64,000 nucleotides of DNA from Apostichopus californicus (lineage: Eukaryota; Echinodermata; Holothuroidea; Aspidochirotida; Stichopodidae). The DNA lies in the NCBI GenBank assembly GCA_020650975.1, contig JAIPMN010001722.1:1-64000 (forward strand). Direction: 5' to 3'. The notes beneath the pieces are model-generated. The model searched no databases. It was given only the letters and a program-made list of their open reading frames with translations, and was not told the origin of the DNA. Each line of letters begins with the position of its first letter. Within the stretch, counting starts at the first letter, position 1. This document shows, in pieces, positions 1 to 12,700 of this stretch. Both the position numbers and the translations under genes were made by a program.

Positions 1-2
1 GG

Positions 3-72
3 AATATTTCCTAGGAAATCTCCACCCGGGGGGAAAATTTCCTAGGAAATATTCCCCCCGGGGGGGAATATT
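3..72. repeat. Clustered palindromes at window edge
   Basis: The 14-bp palindrome ATTTCCTAGGAAAT occurs at 6-19 and again at 37-50. It is followed at about 49-72 by a G/C-clamped palindrome with the core CCCCCCGGGGGG. This looks like the end of a foldback element cut by the window edge; its family cannot be told. Confidence 0.6.
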
Positions 73-2389
73 TTCAGGGGGGAAAAAATCCTGTCACACC
101 GGCATTAGATGTTTCTTTTTGCTCGAGTCTTCACACCCTTTAAAGTAGGAGATTGAGGGGGCTGCAGCATCCTGCCAGCCAGGCTGTATAGGTGGGATGT
201 ATCCGTTGTGCAGGTGCACAGTCTCACACAATAGGCTCTCCTGGTCTATTGTTTGATATTGCTTAGTTCAGCTTTGCTGCAGGGGAGTTTACAGCTGCTG
301 CAGCTTTTCCTTTTGACAAATTTTTCTTTTTTCATGGTTGGCTGGTTCAGTTTCTTAAATATATTTCTGAGATATTGATATTACTTTTTCTTTTTGGAAA
401 AGCTTTGTTGACTTGAATAACATCAAACTCGCTTTCTGTTTTCTTGGTTGACATTATTAGACTTTTCAAAATATCAAGGGAATTTACTTTTGGAGGAAAT
501 GTTTTGAAAATGTTAAAAATCACATAGACTAACAAACCTAATGAAATGAACCGTTCACCAGCTCTTTGATGCATGCTTGGAGACTGTTCAACCATACTTG
601 ATTTTCTCAACATACTGTAGCAACACACAGGAAGGATTCCTTAAGCTATATGGTCGGAGGCAAATATGAAATTATTGAGAGTATCAATATCTCCAAAAAT
701 GAAAGGTTAATGTGATGGGTGACAGCCTGAAGAGAGAGGGGGGAGGAGGAGGATAAGTAGGGGGAGGGGGGGGGGTTGATGAGGTTAGATAGGTAGCTAT
801 TTAAAAGGCTTCACACACATTGGAAAGTACAATTGTGAGGGGAAGACAGGTTTAATATATCACCATTTTTATATACATGACTTGTGTTGTTTCATGACAC
901 CATAGAACAATGCAATTCCATTATAAGAGGCTCAAAGGTTTTGATGTATTCTAAAGATGCGGAATATGCTTGTAGTGATTTGGTTAATGAATTTCAGCCA
1001 TTGGAATATCCCTTTAAGACACTAAATGATTCACAAGGTACCTGTAGGCTATAAAATGGAATGTTTGTTAAACGCCAAGGATTCATAAATGTGGGCTGTA
1101 TGAGACGAGATGAGAGAATTTATAACCTACAGAAGCCATTATTAACATGTTGCGTAGGAGTGAACTTGAAGTTTTCAGGGTATATTCATTGGTCATGTAT
1201 GGTGGACTTTTGACAACAAAATGTGTGTCTTCATGGAGTATGGATGGTTGGTACATTGGAACATTTTTGGATGACTAATACATAAACATTGTGCTGAGAG
1301 GTAATTAAAAAAAACACCATGGTTTGCATATTTCGTGGTGGGGGATGGGGAGGGAGGGTTGCATACTCTGACAATAGAAAGTACTTTTTTTATAATTGGG
1401 GGAGGGGGGTGGGAGAAATCCATTTTGGTTGTGTTTCTGTAGTGGAGGTATAGTAATATACTGCAGTAAGGTGACTGCAATGTGTATAGTACATTACAAT
1501 ATATTATCAATTCTAGGAGCAAAACTAGAAGCATTGATTAAATATTACCAGTGTAAATTGTGTACATAAATTATAGCTTCCATTATGGTTAAACTTCTCC
1601 ATTTGTAGCTATGGTATATTAAATAATTACTGCCTTTATACAGACTCAGCTATAAATATTCCATGCCTTTAAACATTCAAAGTGGGATAGGAAATTAAAT
1701 CTTCAACCATTGATTTGGTAAATCTGCCCTTTATTAACAACTATTAATGCCAAGAAACACTATACACCTTCTCCAAGATGAATTCTCATATAAATTTGAC
1801 GACATCTTTATAGACCTAACACTCAAAGCAGGCTTTTTTTCTTATAGAAATGAATTTAAAATGCAAATGTTGAAAATTAATATTTTATGCTTCAGGTGTG
1901 ATTAAGTCCTGTAAGTAATGTTAATTTCAGAAAGCCATCTCATACTACGTACAGTACAGTACATCTAAAGCAGGCATGCTAGTATTCTGTGACTCTGAAG
2001 TGTTTGTTGGGAAGGGAAATTACTAAGGCATCGGTTTACTAATGATTAAATTAGCATAATAGGAGACAGCAAGGGGTATTATTATGGTCCCTCATTATTA
2101 AGGAATTTCCAGGGTTGTATTAACGAAGATGGTCAGTTTGGCAGGCAGGAGGGATAATTACCAGCGGAACAGTCGAAGGCCACTTTTGTTTCCCTTTAAA
2201 CTGTCTGCATACGTGACATATTGCTTTTAGTTTTCAGGCCTAGAAATTGACAATTTTAGCCACTTGCTAATAACAGAAAATCCAATGCTCAAAATAAAAA
2301 ATAATAATAATACATGCTAAAGTCAAGTTGGCATTTTCCTGAAGTATATATAGCACCGCCTCAGTTGATAGAGGCAAGTGACTGTTGTT

Positions 2390-2462
2390 GTCTACTGGCA
2401 AATGGCAAAGTCCACTGGCATTTAGCCGGTAGGTATCCTGAATTTTGAGGCCTAGCTGAGTT
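2390..2462. repeat. Dispersed repeat fragment (copy A)
   Basis: This block shares a run of nearly identical words with 27605-27670, including CTACTGGCAAATGGCAAA followed by TCCACTGGC and a shared CCTGAATTTT. Both copies are short fragments of one interspersed family. The family is not recognised. Confidence 0.55.
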
Positions 2463-2556
2463 TCTTACACCTGAGGTAGTTACTGTACTCTCCAACTTGT
2501 TCTCAGATTTTGAAGTGGAGTGATTGTATTTGTATTTTATCTTGTTAATTTGCGAA

Positions 2557-2640
2557 CACAACAATAATAATAATGAGACTATGTAAAGTGCAAAATACAC
2601 AACAAATCCTAAGCGCTGTATGAAGAAAATATGAACAAAT
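2557..2640 (-). mobile_element. Non-LTR retrotransposon-like 3' tail, minus strand
   Basis: Read on the minus strand, an AGCGCTTAGGAT-like segment is followed by a run ending in ATTATTATTATTG. This is the usual layout of CR1/L2-type LINE tails and of SINEs that borrow them. Only the tail is visible. Confidence 0.4.
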
Positions 2641-3295
2641 AAACACAAAAAACAGAAAGGAGAGAGGAGACCGAAAAATAAAGTATAATAAATAAACAAT
2701 TGCAGCATTGATATCCTTCAAGAATGTATACCAATGCTTGGGCAATGTGAAGAAACTGGTTAAAATGTTTGTAGCAAGTTGTTGAACATGTGTGACCATT
2801 TTAGCATTTATCCACAAAATAGGAAAGAAATGTGTGTCAGTATGTAAGGTTTTTAAAAGACTTGAGTAAGTCTTGGAATGAGATCCACAGAAACACTCCC
2901 CGTTTGAATTTCCTTTGATATTTTCTGTCATTGACTATATTGAGAATGATGTGTGCTTGTATAGCTCAAAATAATCAATACTCTTACATACATACTCAGC
3001 TGCCATCGAAACAGAAGGGTATTTTCCCCTATACCTAACTGCCTTTCTCCATATCAATGTATTCTTTGGCAAACTTGAAACATGTGACTATATATAGCTA
3101 CTGTATAAACAGGCTTTTAATTACCGTGATGCAATTCAACTGGAATCAGTTGCAAGGTGTGATGATAATTACTCATTAAACAGATCTCCCGTAATGGTCC
3201 ACTAGATTTAGTGGTTTGCCTTTCAATATAGTGAAAGGGCAACTACCCAGCGAATCTCTAGTTTATTTCCTTTTCCGTCAGCCATCATTTTAGAT

Positions 3296-3787
3296 GTCAA
3301 CGGCCTTGTTCACATTGAGAATACAAGAGGGGAGCAGGATCTTGTTTTCCCTCTGGGAGGGATAATGAAGTTGACCCAGCTGGACATGTCCACATTTGAG
3401 AAAAATGGGTGGTGGATCAACGTTAAACAATGGAGCATTATGCAGGTCCCATTAAAAGTCACGATGACTGTTTACAAATCAGTTGATTAGGTATTAGTAT
3501 TATGGTCTGCCCCTCCCCACCCCCCCCCCCCCCTTAAAGACTTGCCCCTGTCTGTCTTTATACATAAGAGATGAGTTCAAGTCACCAGAGATCTCGGGTC
3601 GCCAGAGAACTCTGATCCTCAGAGTGTTCCGTGCGGTTCAAACTACAGACCTGATCATCCCTGTGGGGGCAGGGGGGGGCGGGTCAGGTTCCTCTCCCAA
3701 AGGGAGATTACCTGCGGGTTCTGATCCTGGAGTTCCCAAGTATTTTACACTTTAAAATTGATCACCATTTCTCAAATGTGAACAATT
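3296..3787. repeat. Possible degraded foldback element
   Basis: The segment at about 3389-3418 (core CACATTTGAGAAAAATGG) is an imperfect inverted match to about 3757-3786 (core CCATTTCTCAAATGTG). A similar GTTCACATTGAGAA word lies at about 3308. The arms suggest a decayed foldback DNA transposon of 400-500 bp. No target-site duplication was found. Confidence 0.35.
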
Positions 3788-4852
3788 AATCCTTTTGTCA
3801 TATTTATATATTAACTGCATACCATCCCATACGATAACACACAAATGGATACAATATGAAACTGCCTTAATTATAAAGGTGCATCCACAGTGAACTTTTT
3901 GTCGATATACTGGTTGGTGTGTTTGCACCTGATCGCTTTAAGAAAAGAGTTACCTCACAGGAAGAAGTTTAAATTTTGTCCCACCCAAAATTTGTACAAG
4001 GAATGATCAAACCATAAAGGGAAACAATGAAATATTTTAAATTTGTTTGTGGGATATGAACTTCTTGTGTAATTGGATCACACAATTTTACAATTTTCTG
4101 TAATTATTGGATTAAACAATTTGACAACATTGAAAAACGATGCTTATTTTCTTGCAGACTACAGTAGTTTTGTAAAAATTCATTAATTTAAAAGATATTC
4201 TCTTTGGGGGTTCCTTTAACCTCTTTAGATGCTTAAATAGTTAATAGTTCATGAAAGAGAAAGTATCTCCCACCCTACTGTACTTATAAATTAACGGTAA
4301 ACAAGAAGGCTCTTTTATTACGTATCCATGCTCAAGTGTTTTTAAAAGCTGAATGATTTGTCAAAGCCATTTGGAAAGCATGTCTACTATATAATAAAAT
4401 ACTTTGGCACACCTAAAGTCTTACATCACCAGATATCATGGTGAACTTGATACAAGTGGCTGTAAATAACTTTTCTAACCCCCGGTGATCAAAATGTATC
4501 TATTTCTTGCTTTTCCTTTCCTTAAAATAATTGTTGACCATATAGAATATATGCAGAATACTTCCCAAATGTCACATTAGACTATATCTCTTGTAATTAA
4601 AACTGTAACTGTAAATTTTGCTTTTGCGTTTGTTTCCTCTTGACATTTCCTGTTATCATTCTAATTAGTATGTACTTCTTCACATTGTATTTTCTTTAGC
4701 TATATAGCCTATTACTACAGTATACATAACTAAGCTTACATCTGAAGGGTCTCGTTTAAGAAAACAATAGCTAATTAAAATGCAGAATGTCATTTTTCTC
4801 CTCACATGTAATTAGTTCTGTGATAGATCTATTAAAATTTTTAAATATACTG

Positions 4853-5232
4853 TAGTTCAACAAAACAATAGATATCTATGCTACATTTCTAAATAGTTCA
4901 ACAAAACAATGGATATCAATGCTACAAGTTTAAATATTGTAGTTCAACAAACCAATGGATATCAATGCTACATTTCTATATACTGTAGTTCAACAAACCA
5001 ATGGATATCAATGCTACATTTATATACTGTACAGTACATAGTTCAACAAACCAATGGATATCAATGCTACATTTTTATATATACTGTAGTTCAACAAACC
5101 AATGAATATCAATGCTACATTTTTATATACTGTACAGTAGTTCAACAAACCAATGGATATCGATGGTACATTTTTATATATACTGTAGTTCAACAAACCA
5201 ATGGATATCAATGCTACATTTTGCTTTACATT
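4853..5232. repeat. Minisatellite, about 8 copies of a 46-54 bp unit
   Basis: Units begin with TAGTTCAACAAACCAATGG and continue with ATATCAATGCTACATTT, separated by variable TATATACTGTA linkers. Starts lie near 4853, 4895, 4941, 4987, 5040, 5087, 5141 and 5187. Open frames across it on both strands only reflect the repeat period and are not called as genes. Confidence 0.9.
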
Positions 5233-5411
5233 CAATTCATTGTAAAATGTTTATACATGATCTACATAGTGTAAATATGTATGTTGGACACACCCAACTT
5301 GTCTGGTTTCCCTTCTATTATTCAAACCACTGTGAGCATACAGTTTCATAAACTCAAGAAGTTCAGTTCAAGAGTGTGGATTATGAGGAAAGAAACATTG
5401 TGTAATTAGCA

Positions 5412-6125
5412 CTATACTACCCACTGTACCTGCAGTGTGTAAAAACATAGTTTACTATAGTACACACTGTATCTGTGTATAAAACATAGTTTATGACAGT
5501 ACACACTGTATCTGTGTATGAAACATAGTTAACTACCCACCGACCTGTTTTTAAAACATAGTTTACTACCCACTTTATATGTGTTTAAAATATAGTTTAC
5601 CACCCAAAGTACCTGTGTATAAAACATAGTTTACTACCCACTGTATCTGTGTATGAAACATAGTTTACTACCCACTTTATATGTGTTTAAAATATAGTTT
5701 ACTACCCAAAGTACCTGTGTATAAAACATAGTTTACTACCCACTGTATCTGTGTATGAAACAGTTAACTACCCACTGTACCTGTGTATGAAATATAATTT
5801 ACTACCCACCGACCTGTGTTTAAAACATAGTTTACTACCCACTTTATATGTGTTTAAAATATAGTTTACTACCCAAAGTACCTGTGAATAAAACATAGTT
5901 TACTACCCACTGTATCTGTGTATAAAACATAGTTTACTACCCACTGTATCTGTGTATGAAACATAGTTAACTACCCACTGTACCTGTGTAGGAAACATCT
6001 AGTTTACTACCCACTGTACCTGTGTATAAAAACGTAGTTTACCACCCACTTTACCTGTGTATAAAAACGTAGTTTACCACCCACTGTACTTGTGTATAAA
6101 AACGTAGTTTACTACCCACTCAAAT
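5412..6125. repeat. Minisatellite, about 21 copies of a 32-34 bp unit
   Basis: The unit is roughly ACATAGTTTACTACCCACT plus GTACCTGTGTATAAA. Several adjacent variants recur in the same order, for example the ACTTTATATGTG form followed by the AAAGTACCTGTG form. This shows higher-order duplication of blocks of units. Confidence 0.9.
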
Positions 6126-6733
6126 TGTCCTTTTACAGTCAAAGCTATAATTCTGTAATGAAAGCAAGTTGACTTAATACTGTAGGTCATGGAATGTTAA
6201 AGTTTACTGTATATGATACATACCAGAGGTGTACTGTACACAACCATATCCAGTATGTATTCCAATAAAGATGGAGACTTCTTGTACATTTCGGGGTGAC
6301 CGATGCTCCAAAAATTCATGTTTGTCCGCTAATTGTCCCGCACAGGTAATAAACCATAATTGGAATGTCTTACTGTAAGTACAACAGAGTTGTGTACTTC
6401 AAACCCTCACTCGATTTACTGTACTTTATGTTAAATGGTATCATATATTACTTACAATGAAACCTGATATTCTTGTACTGGTGGCATTGTAGTACACAAG
6501 TTTTTCAAAACAAAACAGCAAACAGGGTTTTGTATTCTTGGCATGTTTACATGGTCCAAACCTCATGGCATTAGATATAGTTCATTACACTAAAGTCCTA
6601 AGTATCTCGATACTTTGTTTTGAGGAAAGTAAGACTTGATATTTTGAAACTGGATTAACGATTGTTACTGGATTAATGAAAACTGCATCAATTGAATGGT
6701 GATACAAGTATGTACAGTACTGTGCATCCCGTG

Positions 6734-6794
6734 ATGGAAGCTGATATTCCGTGCAAATCGTGTCTCGCTACAGCCGGTTTGACTTTCTGCCTGC
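6734..6794 (+). CDS. RAPH1: MRL gene candidate first coding exon
   Basis: The frame starts at ATG 6734 (in-frame ATG also at 6710, upstream in-frame TGA at 6677) and encodes MEADIPCKSCLATAGLTFCL plus one base. It ends at a GTAAGT donor (6795). The phase-1 end joins exactly to the phase-1 microexon at 7104. There is no homology to known MRL N-termini, so this rests on frame and splice-site agreement only. An upstream exon carrying the other conserved N-terminal helix may have been missed. Confidence 0.38.
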
Positions 6795-9700
6795 GTAAGT
6801 AACCGTTCCGGTCCAGTCCTTCATAATCTAGACCGTGCCGGCTGTCATGAAGCTCACAGTTTGTGTATAGATTGGTTTTGATTAGATAAAATAGTGTCAT
6901 TTATTTCCATTTGGAATTATTTTCATTTCCTTTGTAATTTTGTATTTTTATCTCTCGAGCTGCTATGTAGCATACCGTAGTATACGGCCGTGCAATGTGT
7001 AATGCAGATCTATGTAACTCATGAATATTTATGATCTAATCTATTCTTACTTTAATTACCCTCATAAATAATTCATGAATGTTTGTTTAATTTGAATATT
7101 TAGCTTCCAAATCACTTCAAGCTTATGAGGACGAAGGTAAGGCTTACGGAGAAACCTCCCGATTTTGTTGAATTTGTGCCTTTTGAAGAATTATGCATGA
7201 ATGGGTTCACTTTGAACAGCAAACTGTTTGTATTTGTTTTCTGTTTTGCAGTCTGCACAAATGTCTGTGTCTTAGAGATAACTGTTATTGATAAATGTAG
7301 TGTTTTGTTTCAGAAAATTTTAAAATCAATCAATCCAGCAATTCTTTTTTTTTATAGCACCTAATATTCAAAGTCAAGCAATGTTTAGTGGTGCTTAGAG
7401 TTAAGAAAATGCTCTTGAAAATAGATAAAATTTTATGTGACCATTTTACAAAAAGCACAGAAAGCTGGGGATATAGTTTATGCTGTAGTTCTTTTTATAC
7501 AAAAAGCAAACATTTTTTCTCTGAAACTTCTTTTTGCCAGCAGGTTTTGGCTGAACTTTGAAATATGCATTTTAATTCCTAAAAAAGAGAGAAAAAAAAA
7601 AGCCACAGGCCAATTTTTTCTATTTCTTAAGCACTTTTGGCAAAGCAACTTGATAAGCAAGCACTTCATTCTTTGATTTAATTCTTTTATTTAGAAATTT
7701 CCAAACATCACAGATAAGCATTAAAAGCTAAACTTTGAAGCACTTTTATTTGACTATTATCTTCCATTGAACAAAGTGGTTTTGCGGGAGTAGTAAGAGG
7801 ATGAAAAGGATCATTTTCTTACTTACAGGAGCCTTAGATTTATAAAGCAAACTACTGCAGCTGAAGGAATGCAAAATTGTGTTATTTGTGTGATAAGCAA
7901 AGCAGATGCCTAATTTAAATTGTCTATTTTTACTTAAATATCAAAGTCCTTTTCCAGTTTATCTGTGGTGATTTTATCTTGCATCGTTCTTTATCTTTAC
8001 TAAAAACAGTGTTTGCATTTTTCTTAAAATTGTTGAGTGTTTGCATTTTTCTTAAAATTGTTTAATTTTGTTGTATTTATAAAGCATGTATTAGTTCTCT
8101 GTGCAAGTTCCTTTTACTTTTTAACAATGCATCTGTTTGGTTGACTCCTAAATTGTTGGGTTTTTATACTTGAGAAACTTTTACAGAACAAAAAAAAAGC
8201 ATGAAAACAGGAAGACTTTGGTGGCAGAATATTAAAATATATCAGGTCTATAATGTGATTTATAGTCATTTCTGTGTGTGATATTCAATGGAATGAAAGT
8301 GTCAAGTTTGTGTTAGAGATAGTAGTGTATTCTTAACATCCCCCCTCCCTCCCCCGCCTGCCCAATCTCCTTGTTCCATCCTTGAGATTTCTATGGTGTT
8401 CTTTTGTACCAAATTTGATTAAAATCATTAATTCATGTATGCAACTCGCAATGAGTTAGCACGGCAAGGTTATTGTTAATAATATTCACTTGACAAAATT
8501 TGATAATTTCAGGCCTTCCAGCCTTCACTTTCTTCAATGTCAAAGTGCAAGTTCAGTGTACAGAATTCACACGATTTTCATTTTGGTGGGAAAGATATAA
8601 TCTCGCCATCTTTCTCTGTTGCCTTCTGGAACTGATATCATTCATTTTTTTATGGTCAATGTTCAAATCTTTAAACCTATAATAATTGCCTTTCTTGGAT
8701 TTTGTTGTTGTAGAAAGCAGTTTCTTTATTTAATACTTGATACCATTTTTAGATCTTTGTAGGTGCTCTCACTTTTGTACTTCCTGCTGACTTTCCTTGT
8801 AAAATTTACTTTGCAAAACAAGAAAAATATCCTTTTTTGGGGGCAAGAACTTTTTGTTGAAAATCTGTAAAAGAAAAATGGCAGTGTGACAATTATTGGC
8901 ACATAGTATTCCTTTCAATGTACTAGCTTCTGTTACAATGTAGTTGCCTTTTGAGACATAGTAGACACAGGAACAATTAACCTAAAAAGTTTGGTTTCCT
9001 CATCACTTACCAATCTCCACACCGCAACTGCACTCCTGCTTTCTGATTGTCTCAAGCAGGTGGTAACCTTTCTGAAATGATGCACATGCACAAGTATTAG
9101 CTAGGCAAAACTGGGAGCTGCAAAATGCCAGACGGCTATCACAATGACAAATTTTCGTTGTTACATTTATGCATTTATTGAAACTGCCACCGAAAATATT
9201 CTGAAAATAGAAAGTTTGAATTATTATTCTCCCGCAGAATTATTGGAAATGGAAATTGCTTGAAAATATTATTGTGATAGTCTGTTTATACTGTAAGAAT
9301 CACCATAATAAGAGCTTAAATTGCACCCTATTTATTTACACAATACAAAATTGCTTGTTATTTCAATTTCCTGTTTTGAAAATTGTTTTGGCGTAATTGT
9401 TCTGGAGGCTAGCTCATTTTATGATATGACTTTAATATTTATAAACAAAGGTAGATGACTGAAATAGGCTATTACAGAAAATATATTGAGTTTTAAAATT
9501 TGCAAGTTTTTTCTTTCACTAGTGCATGCATACGGTGGCTTAATCGGCACGTAGGGGGAAAAAAATAAATGTCTCCAAATCTCAAAATTTTGACTTCTTA
9601 TCTCAAAATTTTGACTTTTAATCTCAAAATTTTGACTTTTTATCTCAAAATGTTTTTTCTTTCTTATGTCCCTATTGAGCCACCATACTTGCACAACATT

Positions 9701-12700
9701 TATTGATTTTAAAAATCATTCTCTCATATATCCATGAACCTGGACAATTCCCATCAATTGATCAATGGTAAAAAAAAGACCCTTTTTATGCTAATGTATG
9801 GTTTTATTTGCGCAATTCCAGTTCCCAGAGTCAGGGAAATGCTACTCTAGCTGCCAATGAGGGACGTTGCTAGAATGAACATGGTAGTACCATCTGGTGA
9901 CATTTGTTCATCTGTATAGTACAATCTCGGTTCACTTGTTATCGATTTGCATGAAGGCCGCATGAATAATTCATACCTTAAACGATCAGGTCAGAGGTCA
10001 CTTAATGCAGTGGTACTAGCAGGGCTCAGTAATATGAATGATGTCCTGTTTCTAGTTAATTCGGAAGCCTTCAGATCTTCCCTACTTGTAAATGCTTTGA
10101 AGTTTGACATGAAAGTACAGTACCGTTACATAACATGGGCTTCCTCTGTTTTGGTACATTGTTACAAAATCGTCCCAACTAGTTGCAGGAGCTACCATCA
10201 CTTTAGTGAAGTACTGTAGCTTACAATTGTTTATTTACTCTGTTGAAAATGTGTGACATATGGTAGCCCAACAACACTACTTAGTATTATACGTGGAAAG
10301 GATTAGTGAAGATAAAAAGAAAGAGGAAAAACACACCCAAAAAACCAAGTTTTCCACTGTTTCATATTTAGGGACAGTTGAAAGGCGCTTGGTCTCAGAA
10401 AAAAAAATTGCATTAACTGAGGAAGAATTAGAGACAAGGGTAGTAGTTTGCTGTTATTGTTTAATATCCAAATGAAGTATGATTTATTGTATTTATCTCT
10501 CTGTTCATCTAACAATTTATAGATTATTGAGTATTAGGCTATGAGACATACATACAGGCAATACAGATTTAATGTCATGTACTAGAAGGTATTGAACTGT
10601 AGCCTTTATCTTCCATATGGCGATGTTTACAGTAATTCAGTCAGATACATACAGACTTTGCAAGTTCATCTCTTGGGATTAAGTGTGACATTTATTTAAA
10701 CATAGATTTGTTGTAGCCGCCACAAGATTGTCAAGACATTTACATATATATCATACAGTCTGAACAGGTTGACAGCAAATGATGGGGAAATAAATGTATG
10801 TAATAATAGGTTTATATGAGTGTTGAAAAAGTCTGTGTGTGTTTGCTCAATTGTGTATGCATGACTGACAAAAGCATGCAGTGTACTGTGGGCGTTGAAA
10901 TTTGTAACAACGTTCAAAAGAATGTATGGTTGAATTATGTAGTGCATACGGTAAGTGCCACATATCTTATAGTTTGTACCTTTTAAGATTTTACTCTAGT
11001 CCCATGTAAAGTGCGTTGAAATATTCCTTTTAATTATGTTAAGTTCCATATAAATATAAATTATTTTTAATACTATTCTTCTATGTATGGAATTGAAAAA
11101 AAAACACGGTTGAGTATAATTGAGTAAAATTCGCACTATGCAGAGGTCTACATGCACCCGTACAGCTTCAGATACCCAGCTGTGCATGATCTGTATGTCG
11201 ATAATGCTTGGTTGATCAAGGCAAACCGCACATGCAGTGATGCCTGGCATATTGCATGCGGAGTACAGAGCTCTTAAGGAGCAAAGTATCTCGGTAACTG
11301 TCTGGCATCAGTTGGTATAAAAATATAGTTGTATTATTCACCCATTCCCAAAACAGATTCCAAACATCCGACGGTCTTTTTTGTCAGAGGAAAAAAGGCC
11401 TCAGACGGCATAATGACAACTACAGGAATAATGCAAAGTACTTAACGGTAAGGTGACTGTTTGCGTGTAGCTGCAGTAGCTATATGTAATAAGACAGAAG
11501 TCTAATAGATTTTCCCGGACAGCAGTACGGTAAAAACATCAGAAAATTCAGGTATAAAATATGTATGGAATATTGACATCCAGTCGTATTCGCCGTTGAT
11601 AATGATTCCAGTTTGATTCAAAGCTCCGCAGTCGACACGACACGACAAGCACTTCAAGGAAAAGATGATGCGTGTCTATGTTAAATGTTCATGATTTGTT
11701 TAAGTGCCTGCTTGGTGTTTGGGTTTTATTTCTTTTATGATCCCTTTATCGGTAAGTAAGTGCTCTATCGTGACATTTTGATGTGTTTAACATACTGCAT
11801 ACTGCCTACTTGTTTACTACACGATTCATGTGAATGCTCGGTATGCATGATTTAGAGAAGCCGATTAATAAAGGGTTAATATACTGGCCGGTTATCAACC
11901 AATGTCACAGACTATGAATATTTTATGTGACAGGAATGTGTACTGCGAACGTTGAAAAATGACACACACGATAGTTACAGTATATACGTTAGCATCTGTT
12001 TGTGTGCAACAGATTCAGTCAGATTGTCAATGGGGGTTTAGTGTGCACATCTTTAAACAAATTTAGTGGTGGATAGAAGGTAACCTTGTATTCAAATAAT
12101 TTGTGAAATTTGGTAACTAAAGAGTATAGTCTAGCTGTGTTCATTTTTTCTGTTTGTATTTTTGTTTTGTTGATAGCAAAGCTAAAGTGGTTGTGATTTT
12201 TATTTTTAAAATCAGGAGTTTATTTCATCGCAGGCTAAAAACGTGCTTTTTTATTTTTTTGCTTTTTCTTTTTTTTTATTATTATATGAAATTATTATAA
12301 TGATGGTAAAGACAGGTCTTTCAGGTGAAAACAGTTGTTGAAATGTTTCTTCCATCTAACCAAAAAGAGAGTTCAAGTGGTGAAGCTGACCATGAATTAT
12401 GCTAAGATTTACAAAAAAGGTGTAGTTCGTTAAGATAATTATAGTCCATGCCGTGCATGAGAAGTGACTTTCTTTCATGACACTCAACAATTCTTCACTG
12501 ACCAATATGAAATTTCCATGTAGTGGACATGACCAAAATGACCGTTCTAAAAGTTAAGTGAACTGTGTCAAAATTGACCTTCAATTGCGATACTCGAATA
12601 TTAAAACTGAACCCAAACAGGAAACTAGTGTGGAAGGAGATGGGTGGCACTGTTGTACCAAATTGTTTTGGCGTTGCATCCTGAACAATTCCATCTGTGT

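Larger units (their letters stand above)
1..6709. other. Upstream intergenic DNA, no supported gene
   Basis: No open frame here has protein-like composition or convincing splice sites. The stretch holds palindromes at its left edge, a LINE/SINE-like tail near 2.56 kb, a dispersed repeat near 2.39 kb, a possible foldback near 3.3-3.8 kb and two tandem arrays (4.85-5.23 and 5.41-6.13 kb). Further 5' exons of the MRL gene could lie here, but I could not find one. Confidence 0.6.

Noticed and set aside
2361-2931. Minus-strand frames of 115 and 128 codons
   Set aside because: They overlap a retrotransposon-like tail and AT-rich sequence; no family motif or splice context.
3590-3670. Possible tRNA (GGTTCAAACTA resembles a B box)
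   Set aside because: No matching A box or cloverleaf could be built around it.
4909-5274. Plus-strand 121-codon frame and minus-strand 71-codon frame with repeated peptide
   Set aside because: Both only translate the 46-54 bp minisatellite; no homology, splice support or conserved composition.
6240-6345. Short ATG frame (METSCTFRGDRC..) ending CAG|GTAATA as an MRL first exon
   Set aside because: It ends in phase 0 and cannot join the phase-1 microexon or the exon at 14763.
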